Assembly (NCBI RefSeq): GCF_027943255.1
Contig: NC_072893.1
Span: forward strand, 87,551,784 to 87,615,783
Direction: 5' to 3'
DNA: 64,000 nt
Source of the DNA: Anastrepha obliqua
Taxonomy: Eukaryota > Arthropoda > Insecta > Diptera > Tephritidae
Part shown: positions 11,610-23,850 of the stretch, piece by piece
How the letters are laid out: each line of letters opens with the position of its first letter
How positions within the stretch are numbered: position 1 is the stretch's first letter
Program-made: the position numbers and the translations under genes
Notes under the pieces: model-generated
The model's database searches: none
Seen by the model: the letters and a program-made list of their open reading frames with translations, nothing else
Told to the model about the DNA's origin: nothing

Positions 11610-12425
11610 CAAGACAATGTGCTCTGGTGGAGCGTAGTCCAAGTTCTACGCACATACGATTGCTATTGCTTAAATATTTAAAAATCTTCGAACCATTGCA
11701 CATGTGTCCAGTATGGTCGACTTCTGCATGTCTTCTAAAAGGTGTTGGCAGTCATACTTCTTCAAGTTTTTTATTAGATACTAGATACTATTAGACACTA
11801 ATCCAGTGTAAGATGTAATTATTGGAATTATATTCACTTCCCTCGCTTTGTACGTCCGTTTTAGTTCTTTGGCCAAAGCTGCACACTGCGATATTTTAGT
11901 GGAGTATGTGATCAAACACTTCGATTTTTTTTATTTCCCTAGTCAAACAAGATGATATCAGGTTTGTTGGCAGTTACTGTTTGATCTGTGGATATAAATC
12001 TATGCCTTTGGTTCATATATAAAATACAGGACTTCTTCTTGTAAGAGACCGTGTTTTATCGCAAGTTGTTGGTGGAGGGTCTTTGCTACATGTTATGTCT
12101 CATGACATATTCCGGGGGGCAAGTACGCTACATCCAGCAATTACATGGTCAATTGTTTCACCATAAATGGTGCACCTTCGGCACCTATCTTCTATTACCT
12201 CGCCATGTGTCGACCTTTGGAAATTTCTTGTCGGAATAACTTGATCCTGGATAGCGATTGCGAAACCTTCTGTTTCAGAAAATAATGTTCTTCTTTTCAA
12301 TCATAAATTGGATGATTGTGCATTTCAAGATCATTGGGATGAGCACTGTGTAATGTTTTTGACTTCCATGCTGCGATCAGTTCTGCTGGGGATTAAACCC
12401 CCTCAGGTACTGGGAAGTCCGCCTC
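11610..12425 (-). mobile_element. Decayed 3' part of a LINE with restriction-like endonuclease
   Basis: The minus strand reads HSAHPNDLEMHNHP, FSETEGFAIAIQDQVIPTRN, then a zinc-knuckle CRRC...HVIAGC. After it come LHQQLAIKHGLLQEEVLYF, YHLV (the PD..LV endonuclease site, decayed), and VNIIPIITSYTGLV. This order is that of the C-terminal RT/zinc-knuckle/endonuclease tail of R2/R4/Dong-like LINEs, as I recall it. The piece splits the RTE remnants at 11010-11600 and 12985-13155. Confidence 0.65.
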
Positions 12426-12483
12426 CACCAAACTGAGCGGGGTAAAACCATAGCGATAGTCTTAAATAGACGAGGCTCGCTGC

Positions 12484-12975
12484 TATTCTATTCTATTCTA
12501 TTCTATTCTATTCTATTCTATTCTATTCTATTCTATTCTATTCTATTCTATTCTATTCTATTCTATTCTATTCTATTCTATTCTATTCTATTCTATTCTA
12601 TTCTATTCTATTCTATTCTATTCTATTCTATTCTATTCTATTCTATTCTATTCTATTCTATTCTATTCTATTCTATTCTATTCTATTCTATTCTATTCTA
12701 TTCTATTCTATTCTATTCTATTCTATTCTATTCTATTCTATTCTATTCTATTCTATTCTATTCTATTCTATTCTATTCTATTCTATTCTATTCTATTCTA
12801 TTCTATTCTATTCTATTCTATTCTATTCTATTCTATTCTATTCTATTCTATTCTATTCTATTCTATTCTATTCTATTCTATTCTATTCTATTCTATTCTA
12901 TTCTATTCTATTCTATTCTATTCTATTCTATTCTATTCTATTCTATTCTATTCTATTCTATTCTATTCTATTCTA
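12484..12975. repeat. (TTCTA)n array, about 98 perfect units
   Basis: An uninterrupted pentanucleotide run that ends in TTCTATTTTA. The absence of any internal substitution suggests recent expansion or a collapsed or extended assembly. Confidence 0.98.
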
Positions 12976-12984
12976 TTTTAATGT

Positions 12985-13155
12985 ATGCTTTGGATGTCAG
13001 TACCCAAGTCACCGTATTTGTTCTTACATGAAAACTCCCTGGCTCTGAAACTTTCTGTAAGCTGTCGAACTTTTTGGAAGAATTTACGGTCACTTTTCCA
13101 ATTGGCCAACATCTCAAGCTCTTCACACTTACGTATGTATTTCGGCCACCCGGTT
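12985..13155 (-). mobile_element. RTE-like LINE fragment, region before the RT
   Basis: The minus strand reads VKSLRCWPIGKVTVNSSKKF and on to VTWVLTS. These are frameshifted versions of the ELEMLVNRN...RKF region that lies between endonuclease and RT in this family. Nucleotide similarity to 53598-53707 is visible (ACATCTCAAGCTCTTC). Confidence 0.55.
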
Positions 13156-14520
13156 CTTATTTCTTGCTTTCTTTCTCAACTCCCAATGGCACACGCCTCG
13201 CGTTTTGGGGTCTCATCAGATATTTTTGCTTTGCTTTTCATTCGAAAGTATATTTACGCGACGGGTTCCAAGCCCAGCGCACAACACCGCTCTGTGCAAT
13301 TTAAATTCCATATATACATTTATATAGCTAGCCGCTTGCTACTAGACAGACGCGATTTACTTTAGTGGACCGGTAAACCGAATGTTTGAAAGTGGCGCCA
13401 CTAATCCTCCCTCTCTTTCTATCGTTAGCTTTGGCTCCACACGAGCACGTTGCCGCATCCCGCACATAAGTTGTTCATGTTGGCCGGGGTGTACGGACGT
13501 GGACGCAAGAATCAGGATTGAATATAGTCACGCAACTGTAACTGCAATATATACCCAGAAACAACATTGCATCCCTAAATAGGCAGTCGTAATTTGACAG
13601 CTCATATTATGTATATGCTCCTAAAAGGGCAATACCTTGAACGTATTTTCCATACAGAGAGAATATTGGGGAAAACTAGGAGATTCTGTGGCATGGTAGG
13701 TACTCCCAATAATCAATGGTTTGAATAATAGAAAATTACCAAAGTATATTTATAATACAAAATCGAATTTTCTGAAGTTTCAGCACCCTTTGACTCCTGT
13801 TCCATATTCTTGTTTGCGAATAAACTTTTGGTATTTAGATTTTTTCTCAAATATTTATTTGCAATGCATTTTCTTACAAATTCATATAATCATATACATT
13901 TTAATGTGGATTTTGGTTAAAACGCTTCATTGGACTTTACAAAAAATTGCTATGTATGTATTTGTTTCATAGTTGGTCTATGTATGTATATGAGAAAAGC
14001 TTATAAAATATACGCTTCTCAGTACATATATATTTATGTATGTAAATGTTGGTTCCAAATGTCTTAAATATGCACGTACATATGTATATTTTTATGTAAT
14101 TAATAAACTTAATGACTAATCAGGGACTCGTTGATGCGTTGCCACGTCTCAAATATGTACTTAAACACCTAAAAAGAATTAAAATTTATGATACTGTAGT
14201 ATGGGTTTAACTCCTGCGATCGACATCAATCCACACAATCTTCAATTTTCAATCTTCAATCTTCAATCTTCAAAAACTTCATCGTCTTGCTTTCATTTTC
14301 TCTCTCTTCATCTTCACGCTTCATGCTTGGCTCTGGGCAATAAAATTTTTGTTGTACTTGCACATATGTATTTGTATACATACGTACGTATGTATGCAAG
14401 TAATTTAGCTAAATTTTTTTTCCAATTGTTTTCCAATTTTTTTGTTGTTTTCTTTTTCTGTGGTATTTTTTTGTTTTTGTTTTTGTTTTTGCCAATTTCA
14501 AGTACAACGTACAATACAAT
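13156..14520. other. Intergenic DNA, no gene seen
   Basis: Holds a more GC-rich patch (13200-13560) and an imperfect ATCTTCA tandem run at about 14240-14275. TATG simple repeats lie at about 13960-14090 and 14365-14395. No coding region supported. Confidence 0.45.
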
Positions 14521-14526
14521 TTTATT
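14521..14526 (-). terminator. Poly(A) signal AATAAA of the coactosin gene
   Basis: AATAAA on the minus strand, 23 bases after the stop codon at 14549-14551. Confidence 0.65.
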
Positions 14527-14548
14527 GCTCTACCAACACTCTCGCGCT

Positions 14549-15220
14549 TTACCACTTAGGCTCACCAGTGCCGTAGTTGGCGCCACCCGCACGTTCCAAG
14601 GCATCACGGAAAAGTTCAATGTCCAGTTCATCGTCAACGCCCGCGTATAACTCGACAGCAAAATTCTGTTTCGAATAAAATAAACACCCATGTAAATATA
14701 GAAATGTGTACATATGTACATATATATTTATATTGTAAAAACAATTGCATATTTTTGCACATTTAGTCATCAATGAAAATGCAGTCAGCCATTGTGCGTT
14801 AAATCATAAAGTACTTACACTTAGCACCTCACGTACAAGCGCCTTATCCGTGGACATTTTGGCACGTGGTAATACGCCGACATCCTGACCGATCCACGTC
14901 AGGAATACGAACTTTTGTCGTTTGGACATCTCATCGCCCATTTGTATGCGGATGTAACCGAATGCGCGGTCGTTATCACCGAATTGTTCGCGGAACTCGG
15001 TGAAACCTTGGCCGCGTGCAGTACAAGTGATAGTAGGGCCATGGAACTTGAAGACGGCCCTAAAAGCAGATTGAATATGTAAATGTGAAATGTTTTGTTT
15101 GCGAATAAAATCATAAAGTGGAAAATCCAAAACTTACCAATCGGTATCTGTTTGGTCAGATCGAACATCTTCGTAGGCCTCACGAATGGCATCTTTGTCG
15201 AGTTCCGTTGGCGAAAACAT
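14549..15220 (-). CDS. Coactosin-like protein (ADF-homology domain), three coding exons
   Basis: Exons 15220-15138, 15059-14819 and 14665-14549 join to 441 nt, 146 residues, the usual length for coactosins. Donors are GTAAGT in both introns; acceptors are TTTTAG and AAACAG. The product opens MFSPTELDKDAIREAYEDVR, then VFKFHGPTITC. The core is DRAFGYIRIQMGDEMSKRQK and FVFLTWIGQDVG, with the RAKMSTDKALVREVLS helix, and the end is RAGGANYGTGEPKW. Coactosins bind F-actin and counter capping, acting in the cytoplasm. All expected segments are present and nothing is broken. The start ATG lies directly after a TTTTAG acceptor. An upstream exon is therefore likely, at least as 5' UTR, and could add a few residues. 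Confidence 0.93.
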
Positions 15221-15558
15221 CTAAAATGTAGATGGAAGGGGTAAATTATTTGGCAAAAATAAAAGTCTTAAGAATGCTCCGCTTTTATTTATTTACTGCC
15301 TCAGGTAGCGTATTTACAGCGATCTCTGCTTCAATATAAAATAAAATAAAGTATTTATTCATTAGATTTAATGCTTAAATAAAAATATATCAATCAGAAA
15401 TTAAATTTCAAAATAGTTAAGCAATTAATATGCATTTATTAAAAAGGAAATAACTGAAAGTACTGATTAATAAGTTTTTTTATAGTAAAAATTTTGTACA
15501 TTGTAAGAGTAAAATAATCTCTGCTAATATTAAAATGTTTGAATAAGAACGTAAATAG
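15221..15558. promoter_or_regulatory. Intron or 5' region upstream of the coactosin coding exons
   Basis: Because a splice acceptor abuts the ATG, this stretch is probably intronic. The upstream exon and promoter are not located. AT-rich. Confidence 0.35.
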
Positions 15559-16413
15559 ATGCTTTCCATTTCAATTCAACCGGGCTATTCGGGTCATGTT
15601 CTTGGATTTCGATGTAACTGAAATATGTTGCTCTCTGGTCAAAATAATGAGACACGTATTTTTTTGTTTGCCCGAAAAAATTTTTTTTCAAGAGTTATCG
15701 GCAATTTTGTTTTTCGGCTCAAACTCGATTTTTTTTTAATAATATAAGAAACAATTTTTTTTAAATGCTCATAACTTAGTCAAAACTGAACCGATTTTAA
15801 TAATTTTGGGTTCAAAATGATCACAATTACTTACACGAGCGATTTCATGTAGAAATAGTTGCAAAAAAGTAGTTAAAAATTTTTTATTTTGCAAAAAACA
15901 AAAAGTGCGAAACAGGTTTTTTACTCAAAAATTCATTACTCAAAAACAACTCATTTTAGCTACTGGGCATTCAGCTTCATTGAAGTTTGAGGTGTCCTCT
16001 TGATTTGGAAAAAGTTATAAAAAAAAAATACACTTTTTGAAATATTGAATTTCGAAAAAATTTCAATTTTTTTTCTTTTTTGCTAAATAAAAAATTTTGA
16101 ACTACTTTTTTGCAATTGTTTCTACATGAAGTCGCTCGTGTAAGTAATTACGATCATTTTGAACCCAGAGTTATTAAAATCAGTTCATTTTTGACTAAGG
16201 TATGGGCATTTAAAAAAAATTGTTTCTTATATAATTAAAAAAAATCGAGTTTGAGCCGAAAAACAAAATTGCCGATAACTCTTGAAAAAAAATTTTTTCG
16301 GGCGAACAAAAAAATACGTGTCTCATTATTTTGACCAGAGAGCAACATATTTCAGTTACATCGAAATCGAAGAACATGATCCGAATAGCCCGGTTGAATT
16401 GAAATGGAAGCAT
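15559..16413. mobile_element. Foldback element, arms of about 340 bp
   Basis: The left arm (15559 to about 15903) starts ATGCTTTCCATTTCAATTCA. The right arm (about 16077 to 16413) is its inverted copy ending AATTGAAATGGAAGCAT. Arms differ by scattered substitutions and short indels. The spacer is about 175 bp. Both arms contain the same 66-68 residue open frame, a by-product of the symmetry. No clear target duplication was found. Confidence 0.8.
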
Positions 16414-18937
16414 CAATAATTAAAGTGTTGTAAAAAGCCTCTATTCAAAATTTCTAAATACGAAAAATTCTCTAAGACACAACTTTTCAGTGCTAGCTTA
16501 AGTGCGGCGAATTTTTAAACTAACTTTGGCGCTCAATAATTCAATTAAACGGAGCTTAGTTGGAAAGCAGAGTTAAACTTGCATTGAAAAACTGGAGTCA
16601 GGCCAATTGACAGCTGGATATCTTTGCATGCAGTTAATTAAGGTTAGTTTAGGTTAGTCAATTAGATTTTCGTTTGAGAATATTCCCTTATCCCTTTTTT
16701 CACTTCTGGTTAAAATTTTAGTTTTTAAAGTTTTAGTTTAGTCGGTTTTAATTTTATTAGCTCAAGTTACTTCCCACTTGTGGCTCAAATTAGGAAAGTT
16801 AATCGAAGTTAATCGATTAAGGTCAAACAAATTGTATTTTTAGTCAGACAGTGTTACCATGTTAAGCTCAAAGTTAGTAAAAGTCGGTGTTATAATGTTA
16901 AAGTATAGTAAATAGTAATTTGATGGAACAGAATCCTCAAAAATTACGAAGTTTTTGACATACTTACTTTGTTCCGGTTTCGAGAATTATGAGTTTAAAG
17001 AGAGAAAAAAATCAATACGTACCATTCACGATCAAAGCTCGAAAATGTCTATGACAAAAACACCAGTGAATGGCTTATTATGGATATTGAAGAGTATTAA
17101 TGAAAAAATAGTAATGAAAAATGATTTTTAGTTTCTCTTCTTCAATTCACTGAAAGTCTTAAAGACTTTAAGGAGGAAGAATTTAATGAAGAATATAACA
17201 AATCGAAGGTTGTAGAAATGGAGCTTGTGCAGAAAGAGTGAGCTTTACCTCAGATTCAATTTACTAAGAAAATGGTTCCTTTTGCATGCTTATGATGTGA
17301 GCTTGATCTCAACGCCAGAGTTTGAACTCACATAGACAGATGGATGAGAGCAAATTAACAATTTGTAGACACATAAAAGGCTCTCTTTACTCAGAAAATG
17401 TAAAGCTCACATTTCTTCATAAAGCTGAACTTGTGTGAACCCATTTATGTATTTAAATTTTCAATAATGAGAAGCCGAAAGTGCATGTAAATATGTACGT
17501 ATATAAGGACCACCACGAATTTATATGTATTGTTGTTTTTGTTTTACGTTTACCATGCTATACAGTAACTACTGTATTTAATATAGAAATAAATTAAATT
17601 TTTTTGCATTTTAGTTCTACATATCCTTTGGTGCTCCCATAAAATAGACGCATTCGTTCAAAGTTGTGTTGTTGTATTTTTCTTATCGAACCGCAAAACT
17701 TCTTGAAGAACTTAGTAGTTCCAGTAATTCATATTTTAAGCCAAGCGGTGTATGCGGCAACGCCTGTATGGAGTTCTAGTTTAAGAACTTTTATTGCTAC
17801 GAGTATTTCAGATTTAGTTTTAAGTTGTGTCGCTTTATTCCATTAAGCACTGCTGATTTGACATTGAATTTTCACGCTTTTATTTAAAAGTGAAAAAATA
17901 TTTAACTTAACAACCGACCTCACATGTGCATATGTATGCGTATTGATATGGTTCAAAAATATCAGGAATACCGTATTTTTACTTATACATATATATGTAT
18001 ATATGTGCATATGTTCTTTTACTACATATAATGCCATATATTTTAATAATAAAATTCGATTCAAAAGTCCACGCTTCTTGTTTACCCTCTGTTTTATTTC
18101 TGAGTATGCACATAGTATATCTTCCGTTGCATGTTTGTATATAAGGATGTGCATATGAGCTTGCATACATATGTGTGTATGCATGCACATATGTCTTTTA
18201 CACTGCGCTAATATCGCAACATGCTTATTTTCCTGGCGTTTTTTTTTGTTCTTATTAAATACTGCCGCTTTGTTGTAAGTAATTTCGCTTCTTTATTTTT
18301 TATTTGTGTGAGTTATGTGCGCTTAAAATGTGATTCATTTGCAAACTCATGTGCGTTCATGTGCATGTGTATGTATTCTTTCGCACAAACATACATTTAA
18401 GCACACTTTCATTTATAAGTTTTTTTGTAATATATGACTACATATGCACACATGCATGCATATGTACGTGTGCATGCGTGAAAGTTTGGGTACGCTTATA
18501 TTTTAATCATCTGACTCATGGCTGTTGCTGGTTCACTTCAGTTCGCGACAGTTCAGCCATCGAATTCAAGGAATTCTTTGTACGTACTTCTTCCTTACTT
18601 TCCTTTCTTAGGCGTTTCATGCACACACTCCCTCTATTTTTATTTTGTAAATAAATCTTGGAAATTGTGTGTCGCATTTGATGAGTCAAATGGTCAAGTA
18701 GTAAGAAAATAATGTTCACTGTTTCTAATCTTCTTAATTTTTTTTGCAATTTAAAAAGTGTTCCTCGCCATACATAATAATTTAATAGTATTTAGATAGT
18801 TAAAAATAAAAGATTAACTATTTTCATATGGTTAATTTCTTTGCGATTCTTCAAACTATTGTATAGTGTTAAAAAAAAGCTGTCATTCCTACAAAAAATA
18901 ATTATGTATTATATGAGTGTACAATTCAATAACATTA
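16414..18937. other. Intergenic DNA, no gene seen
   Basis: AT-rich with TATG/TGCATA simple repeats at about 17480-17510, 17990-18020, 18170-18195 and 18440-18475. Open frames here lack protein character. Confidence 0.45.
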
Positions 18938-18939
18938 TA

Positions 18940-21271
18940 AAGGGGTTTCCAATAACAGGTGTTATTTTGAATAGCCCGCTATTTCGGTAGATGTCACTTT
19001 TGAAGCTGTCATTTTTTGATATTTGACAAGTAGAAACTACGCCATTAATAAAAATGGAACGATACACGTTTAAACAACGCATTGAAATGATTAAAATTCA
19101 CTATAAAATTGGTGAAAATTTGGCAGAGACGGTTCGTAAAACTCGAACAGTTTTGAGTCATCGTGAAGCATCTTGTCGGACCGCAATATAGAAATTGGTG
19201 AAAAAATTATATCTCCTGGGATAAGTTAGTGATGTGAAGAATAAAACTCGTGCACGTCGCTCAAGTACAACCGAAAATATTGCTGTTGTAGCCGAAAGTG
19301 TTGAAGAAACCCAGGTTGGTCCATTCCTCGTCGTTCTTTGGAATTAGGCATTCCATAAACGTCATTACACCGTATTTTACATAAAGATTTGGGTCTTAAG
19401 GCTTATAAAGTCCAGTTAACACAAGAACTCAAGCCGGCCGCTCATTAACAACGTCGTGTCTTTGCTGATTGGGTCATTGAAATGCATGACAACGATCCGG
19501 AATTCTATTGAAAAATCATTTTGAGTGATGAGGCCCATTTTCACCTAGGTGGCTTCGTCAACAAGCAAAATTGCTTGATCTGGGGCTCAGAAAATCCAAG
19601 AGTTGTTTTTGAAAGCCTCTCTATCCTCAACGTGTGACTGTTTTGTGCGGTTTATGTTCCGGCGGAGTCATTGGACCTTCTTCTTCTTCTTAATTGGCGC
19701 GATAACCGCTTACGCGATTTTGGCCGAGCTTAACAAAGCGCACCAGTCGTTTCTTTCTCGTGCTAACCGGCGCCAGTTGGACACACCCAGTGAAGCCAAG
19801 TCCTTCTCCACCTGATCTTTCCAACGCAGAGGAGGTCTTCCTCTTCCTCTGCTACCACCAGCTGGTACCGCATCGAATACTTTCAAAGCCGGAGCGTTTG
19901 TATCCATTCGGACGACATGACCCAGCCAACGAAGCCGCTGGATCTTTATTCGCTGCGCTATGTCTATGTCGTCGTAAAGCTCATACAGCTCATCGTTCCA
20001 TCGTCTGCGATATTCGCCGTTGCCAACGTGCAAAGGTCCAAAAATCTTACGCAGAATCTTTCTCTCGAACACTCCAAGCGTCGCTTCATCGGATGTTGTC
20101 ATCGTCCACGCTTCTGCGCCATACGTTAGGACGGGCATGATGAGAGTCTTGTAGAGTGTTAGTTTTGTTCGTCGAGAGAGGACTTTACTGCTCAGTTGCC
20201 TACTTAGTCCAAAGTAGCACTTGTTGGCAAGAGAGATTCTACGTTGGATTTGAAGGCTGACATTGTTATCGGTGTTAATACTGGTTCCTAGATAAACGAA
20301 GTCTTTTACAACCTCGAAATTATAACTGTCTACAGTGACGTGGGTGCCGATACGCGAGTGCGCTGACTGTTTGTTTGAAGACAGGAGGTACTTCGTTTTG
20401 TCCTCGTTCACCACCAAACCCATTCGCTTTGCTTCTTTATCCAGTTTGGAGAAGGCAGAACTAACAGCGCGGTTGTTAAGGCCGATGATATCAATATCAT
20501 CGGCATACGCCAACAATTGTACGCTCTTATAAAATATTGATGCTCTCCAACATCAGGTTAAAGAAGTCACACGACAGCGAGTCACCCTGTCTGAAACCTC
20601 GTTTGGTATCAAACGGCTCGGAGAGGTCCTTCCCAATTCTGACGGCGCTGCTGGTGTTGAGCAACGTCATCTTACATAGCCGTATTAGTTTTGCGGGGAT
20701 ACCAAATTCAGACATAGCGGCATACAGGTAACTCCTTTCCGTACTGTCGAATGCAGCTTTGAAGTCGACGAAAAGATGGTGTGTGTCGATTCTTCTTTCA
20801 TGGGTATTTTCCAAGATTTGGCGTATTGTGAATATTTGGTCGATGGTAGACTTTCCAGGTCTGAAGCCACACTGATAAGGTCCAATCAGTTGGTTGACGG
20901 TGGGCTTCAGCCTTTCACACAATACGCTCGCTAGAACCTTATAGGCGATATTTAGAAGACTAATCCCGCGGTAATTGGCACAAATTGCAGGATCGCCCTT
21001 CTTATGGATTGGGCAGAGCACACTTAAATTCCAATCGGCAGGCATGCTTTCATTGGACCTTACTTTCTCGAAAATGAAGATGGAACAACAGTTACGGTGA
21101 ATGGATTGCGCTATCGAGAGATGATTAACGATTTTTTATGCCCGGAATTGGATGGTATTGATCTGGACAACGTTTATTTTCAACAAGACGGCGCTACATG
21201 CCACACAAGCAACGGAACCATTGATCTTTTACGGCAAAAGAACGCCAATAACACCTCTTGTTGGAAAACCC
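18940..21271 (+). mobile_element. Decayed DD41D-like mariner carrying a nested LINE
   Basis: Ends: left AAGGGGTTTCCAATAACAGG, right inverted CCTCTTGTTGGAAAACCC, each beside TA (18938-18939, 21272-21273). The transposase starts at 19054 (MERYTFKQRIEMIKIHYK) and soon breaks. The first catalytic block survives near 19528 (SDEAHFHLGGFVNKQN). The gene is split after the GVIGP block by the LINE at 19680-21049. It resumes with VNGLRYREMINDFLCPELDG and FQQDGATCHT (second Asp). The third catalytic block is deleted, and the frame runs into the right end. Confidence 0.88.
19680..21049 (-). mobile_element. RTE-like LINE, 5'-truncated, nested in a mariner
   Basis: Flanked by the same 12-bp TCATTGGACCTT (19668-19679, 21050-21061). 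The minus-strand frame 21045-20527 carries RT blocks: WNLSVLCPIHKKGD, NYRGISLLN, CGFRPGKSTIDQIF, LFVDFKAAFDST and GFRQGDSLSCDFFNL. A short deletion with a frameshift at about 20520-20535 separates it from frame 20516-19710. That frame has LAYADDIDIIG (YADD catalytic motif), VVNEDKTKYLL, DFVYLGTSI, YGAEAWTM and a basic end RGRGRPPLRW. The 3' end is CGCGCCAATTAAG plus AAG repeats. It is about 97% identical in protein to the copy at 53708-54531 (8 differences in 268), so both are young. Not functional. Confidence 0.92.
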
Positions 21272-21273
21272 TA

Positions 21274-22083
21274 TATAATATCTGCTCAAACATTTTTGGG
21301 ATAACATATTTCTTTTCGTTACTAATAGAAGCATGTTTCGTAGCTGATAGATGTACATATGTTTCGAATTTGGTTCATAAATGCGATTTTACGAATATAT
21401 CAATCACAGCGCCACTTATTTGTGGGACGAATATATGCCCCGAATTTGAGCCAAAGTAGATAATAAATTCGATTTTTATAGATATATTGATCACAGCGCC
21501 ACTCATTTCCTATAGGAATTTTTTTTCTAAGTGACTTGAAGATAAACTTATCCTGTGAGTTTGAACTCCATCGGCTGGTTAGTTTTTCAGTTCGCCGGTC
21601 ACACATATGGATATATAAAAGTTGTACTTGAACGTAAAAAAATGCACAAAAGTTTCTGGCTGTCCATATAAAGAATTTCCTTATTTTTTAAATGCTTCAC
21701 TTGTATCACCTTACAGAAAAATTGGAATAGTCTGGTTGGGCGATAGCATTGACTTAGAGAGTTACGAAGTTCGTTTGGCTATGAACGGGTAGGGGGCTAG
21801 CGAGTGAGCTTCTGGGGTAACCGAGCTGCACCACATGTTAGTTGTAGGGGTATTAACCGGTTACTGTTCGTTGAGCAGGTGGAAACATCTCAGCACCTAC
21901 TTAATAGCTGTCCTGAGAAGCTTTTATGGTTCACTATTCGAACATGCTCTTTGTGGCTTTTGTCTATCTTGTTTTGTTCTCGATCCTTTTGTTTCTAATG
22001 GAACCACAAGTGATGGAACTTTTAATCAAAGTGTCGGCCTTAGAGGCAGCTATCATGGTGGAGAGAATTCAGAAGAACGACCA
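21274..22083. other. Intergenic DNA with a short direct repeat
   Basis: Two copies of a segment resembling TATATCAATCACAGCGCCAC lie at about 21382-21422 and 21470-21512. Nothing else recognised. Confidence 0.45.
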
Positions 22084-22660
22084 ACTATCATTGATTTTGA
22101 AGAAATCAGCTGATTTGCTGATGTAATACGGGATGTGATAACAGTTGTTTACGATAGAGGCCGGCAAAAACTGAGATTGTGTTGCTGGTATAAGAAAAAA
22201 TCAACGCAACCAATTGTTATTACACTTCGTTGCTGCCTGAACAGCGACTGATTGGAAGAGCGTAGAATACGTGTGAAATCACGATGTTCAGAATGCGGAG
22301 GTGTGGCCAACATCAGACCGTTAAACGGCTCTCAGCGATTTTGAAGGAATCAGCTGATTTTCTTACGTCACGGGGAAGACGGGGAGACTCCGTTGGTGAT
22401 ATACGAAAAAAAATCATCCGCATGCTACTTCGATGCCGTGCAAGCAATGACTGACTGGACGAGTGTGAATACGTGCGAAATGTGCGGGCAGAATTCTGCT
22501 GCTGAGTCCCCGTTGAAATGGCTGCCGAAGTTAATCTCACAATTTTGCTTCGGATGCTCAAATCTGATAATCTATTATCTTTGGTGTCAAATAAGTGAGC
22601 AGAATTCTACTGTCGAATTCCCTATAACGTGTCGGCCGAAGTTACTCTCACGGCCGCACC
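22084..22660. repeat. Dispersed repeat R1, two tandem partial copies
   Basis: Segments starting near 22084 and 22301 share GAAATCAGCTGATT / GGAATCAGCTGATT, GCAGAATTCTGCTG and TCTCACAATTTTGCTTCGG with the repeat at 35818-36125 and, inverted, with 26505-26600. No terminal inverted repeat or protein is evident. Class unknown. Confidence 0.6.
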
Positions 22661-22670
22661 TTGTAATTAA

Positions 22671-23286
22671 CACATTGACTGCCACGTCGGTCATATATGT
22701 GTGACACTGTACTATGCGGTTTACGCCACGTCGGACACATGTGTCCGACACGACTATTATTCTCTCTCGCCATGTCACACAGCAACGATTGACGATAAAT
22801 ATGATTTTATTGCAATAATAAAATATATGGCCATGAAATTTCTGTTATAGTGGCTTCGGCGCAGCTCAAAAAACAATTGGAAAAAATTAAATTCATTTTA
22901 TTGCAGTAACAAAAATTTTTTTAACATATTATTTTTACAAAGTAGTTATACAAATGAACCCATTAAACTTGTTTGTGGTGATTATATATAAGTGGTTGAA
23001 CTTTTCCAGTCCTATCCCCTTTTGGAATGGTTTCATTGTTGGCGAAGTGTATATTTGCTAGTATTAACTCAAAACGGTTCCGCTGCATTACCTTGGGCAC
23101 AAGGTAGGCGCCATGTCGAACATATGTGTGTGACATACTAATTAGTTAAAAAATGCCTGTTTCTAAGCAGAAAATATTACCAGCACTACCCCAAATTCCA
23201 ATTTTGACGTCTCTGATGACATTTAAAAAAAAAATGCTGTGGCTCAGAGCATCCTATTTGCTGAAAGTGCCTTGGCAGTCAATGTG
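22671..23286. mobile_element. piggyBac-type MITE
   Basis: Perfect 14-bp inverted ends CACATTGACTGCCA, flanked exactly by TTAA (22667-22670, 23287-23290), as piggyBac insertion requires. Subterminal copies of GCCACGTCGG and a palindrome TCGGACACATGTGTCCGA (near 22730) may be transposase contacts. No transposase frame. Confidence 0.78.
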
Positions 23287-23290
23287 TTAA

Positions 23291-23848
23291 TCATCCCTGA
23301 GCACTCACGGCTTGGAGGTAACATGACTTTTATGTTTTATATGTCCTCAGCTGAAGGCATTGTTGCTAGTGCTGCCACAAATATGTAATATATTTATTTA
23401 CAAGTATATTTCATTATATTCAATAAATATATAATTATAATAAAATATTTTATAGGTACAATGCCAATAAAATAGGCATTGAACAGCCTTCAAAACTGAA
23501 GAGTAGAGACAAAAGACGATCCTTGCTCTTACCACAAATGTCAAAAGCAGCTCTAAGAGTTGATTTTTGCTTCCGTTATTGGAAGTTGCTATTTTCAATT
23601 ATAGTTTATGACTACACAAATATGGAAAATATCTTAAGGAACAAGCAAATGTTGAATCAGAAAATCCTTATGCCAAAAAAAATCGTACGTAAAGCCTCCT
23701 AATTCTCCCTTCTGGTATTGGGACTGTCATTAGCCTAGTACGCACTTTTATACCGATTTTATTATATGCATGGGCTCCTGAATGCCAAAATTAAGTGACA
23801 AATTTGTGCAAACATATATTGCGAGGTGAAAGTAGGCAATTGAAAATA
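23291..23848. other. Intergenic DNA, nothing recognised
   Basis: AT-rich sequence between the piggyBac MITE and the intact mariner. Confidence 0.4.
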
Positions 23849-23850
23849 TA

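Noticed and set aside
15539..16416. Two 66-68 codon frames with nearly identical product
   Set aside because: Produced by the two inverted arms of the foldback element. No start context or domain supports a gene.
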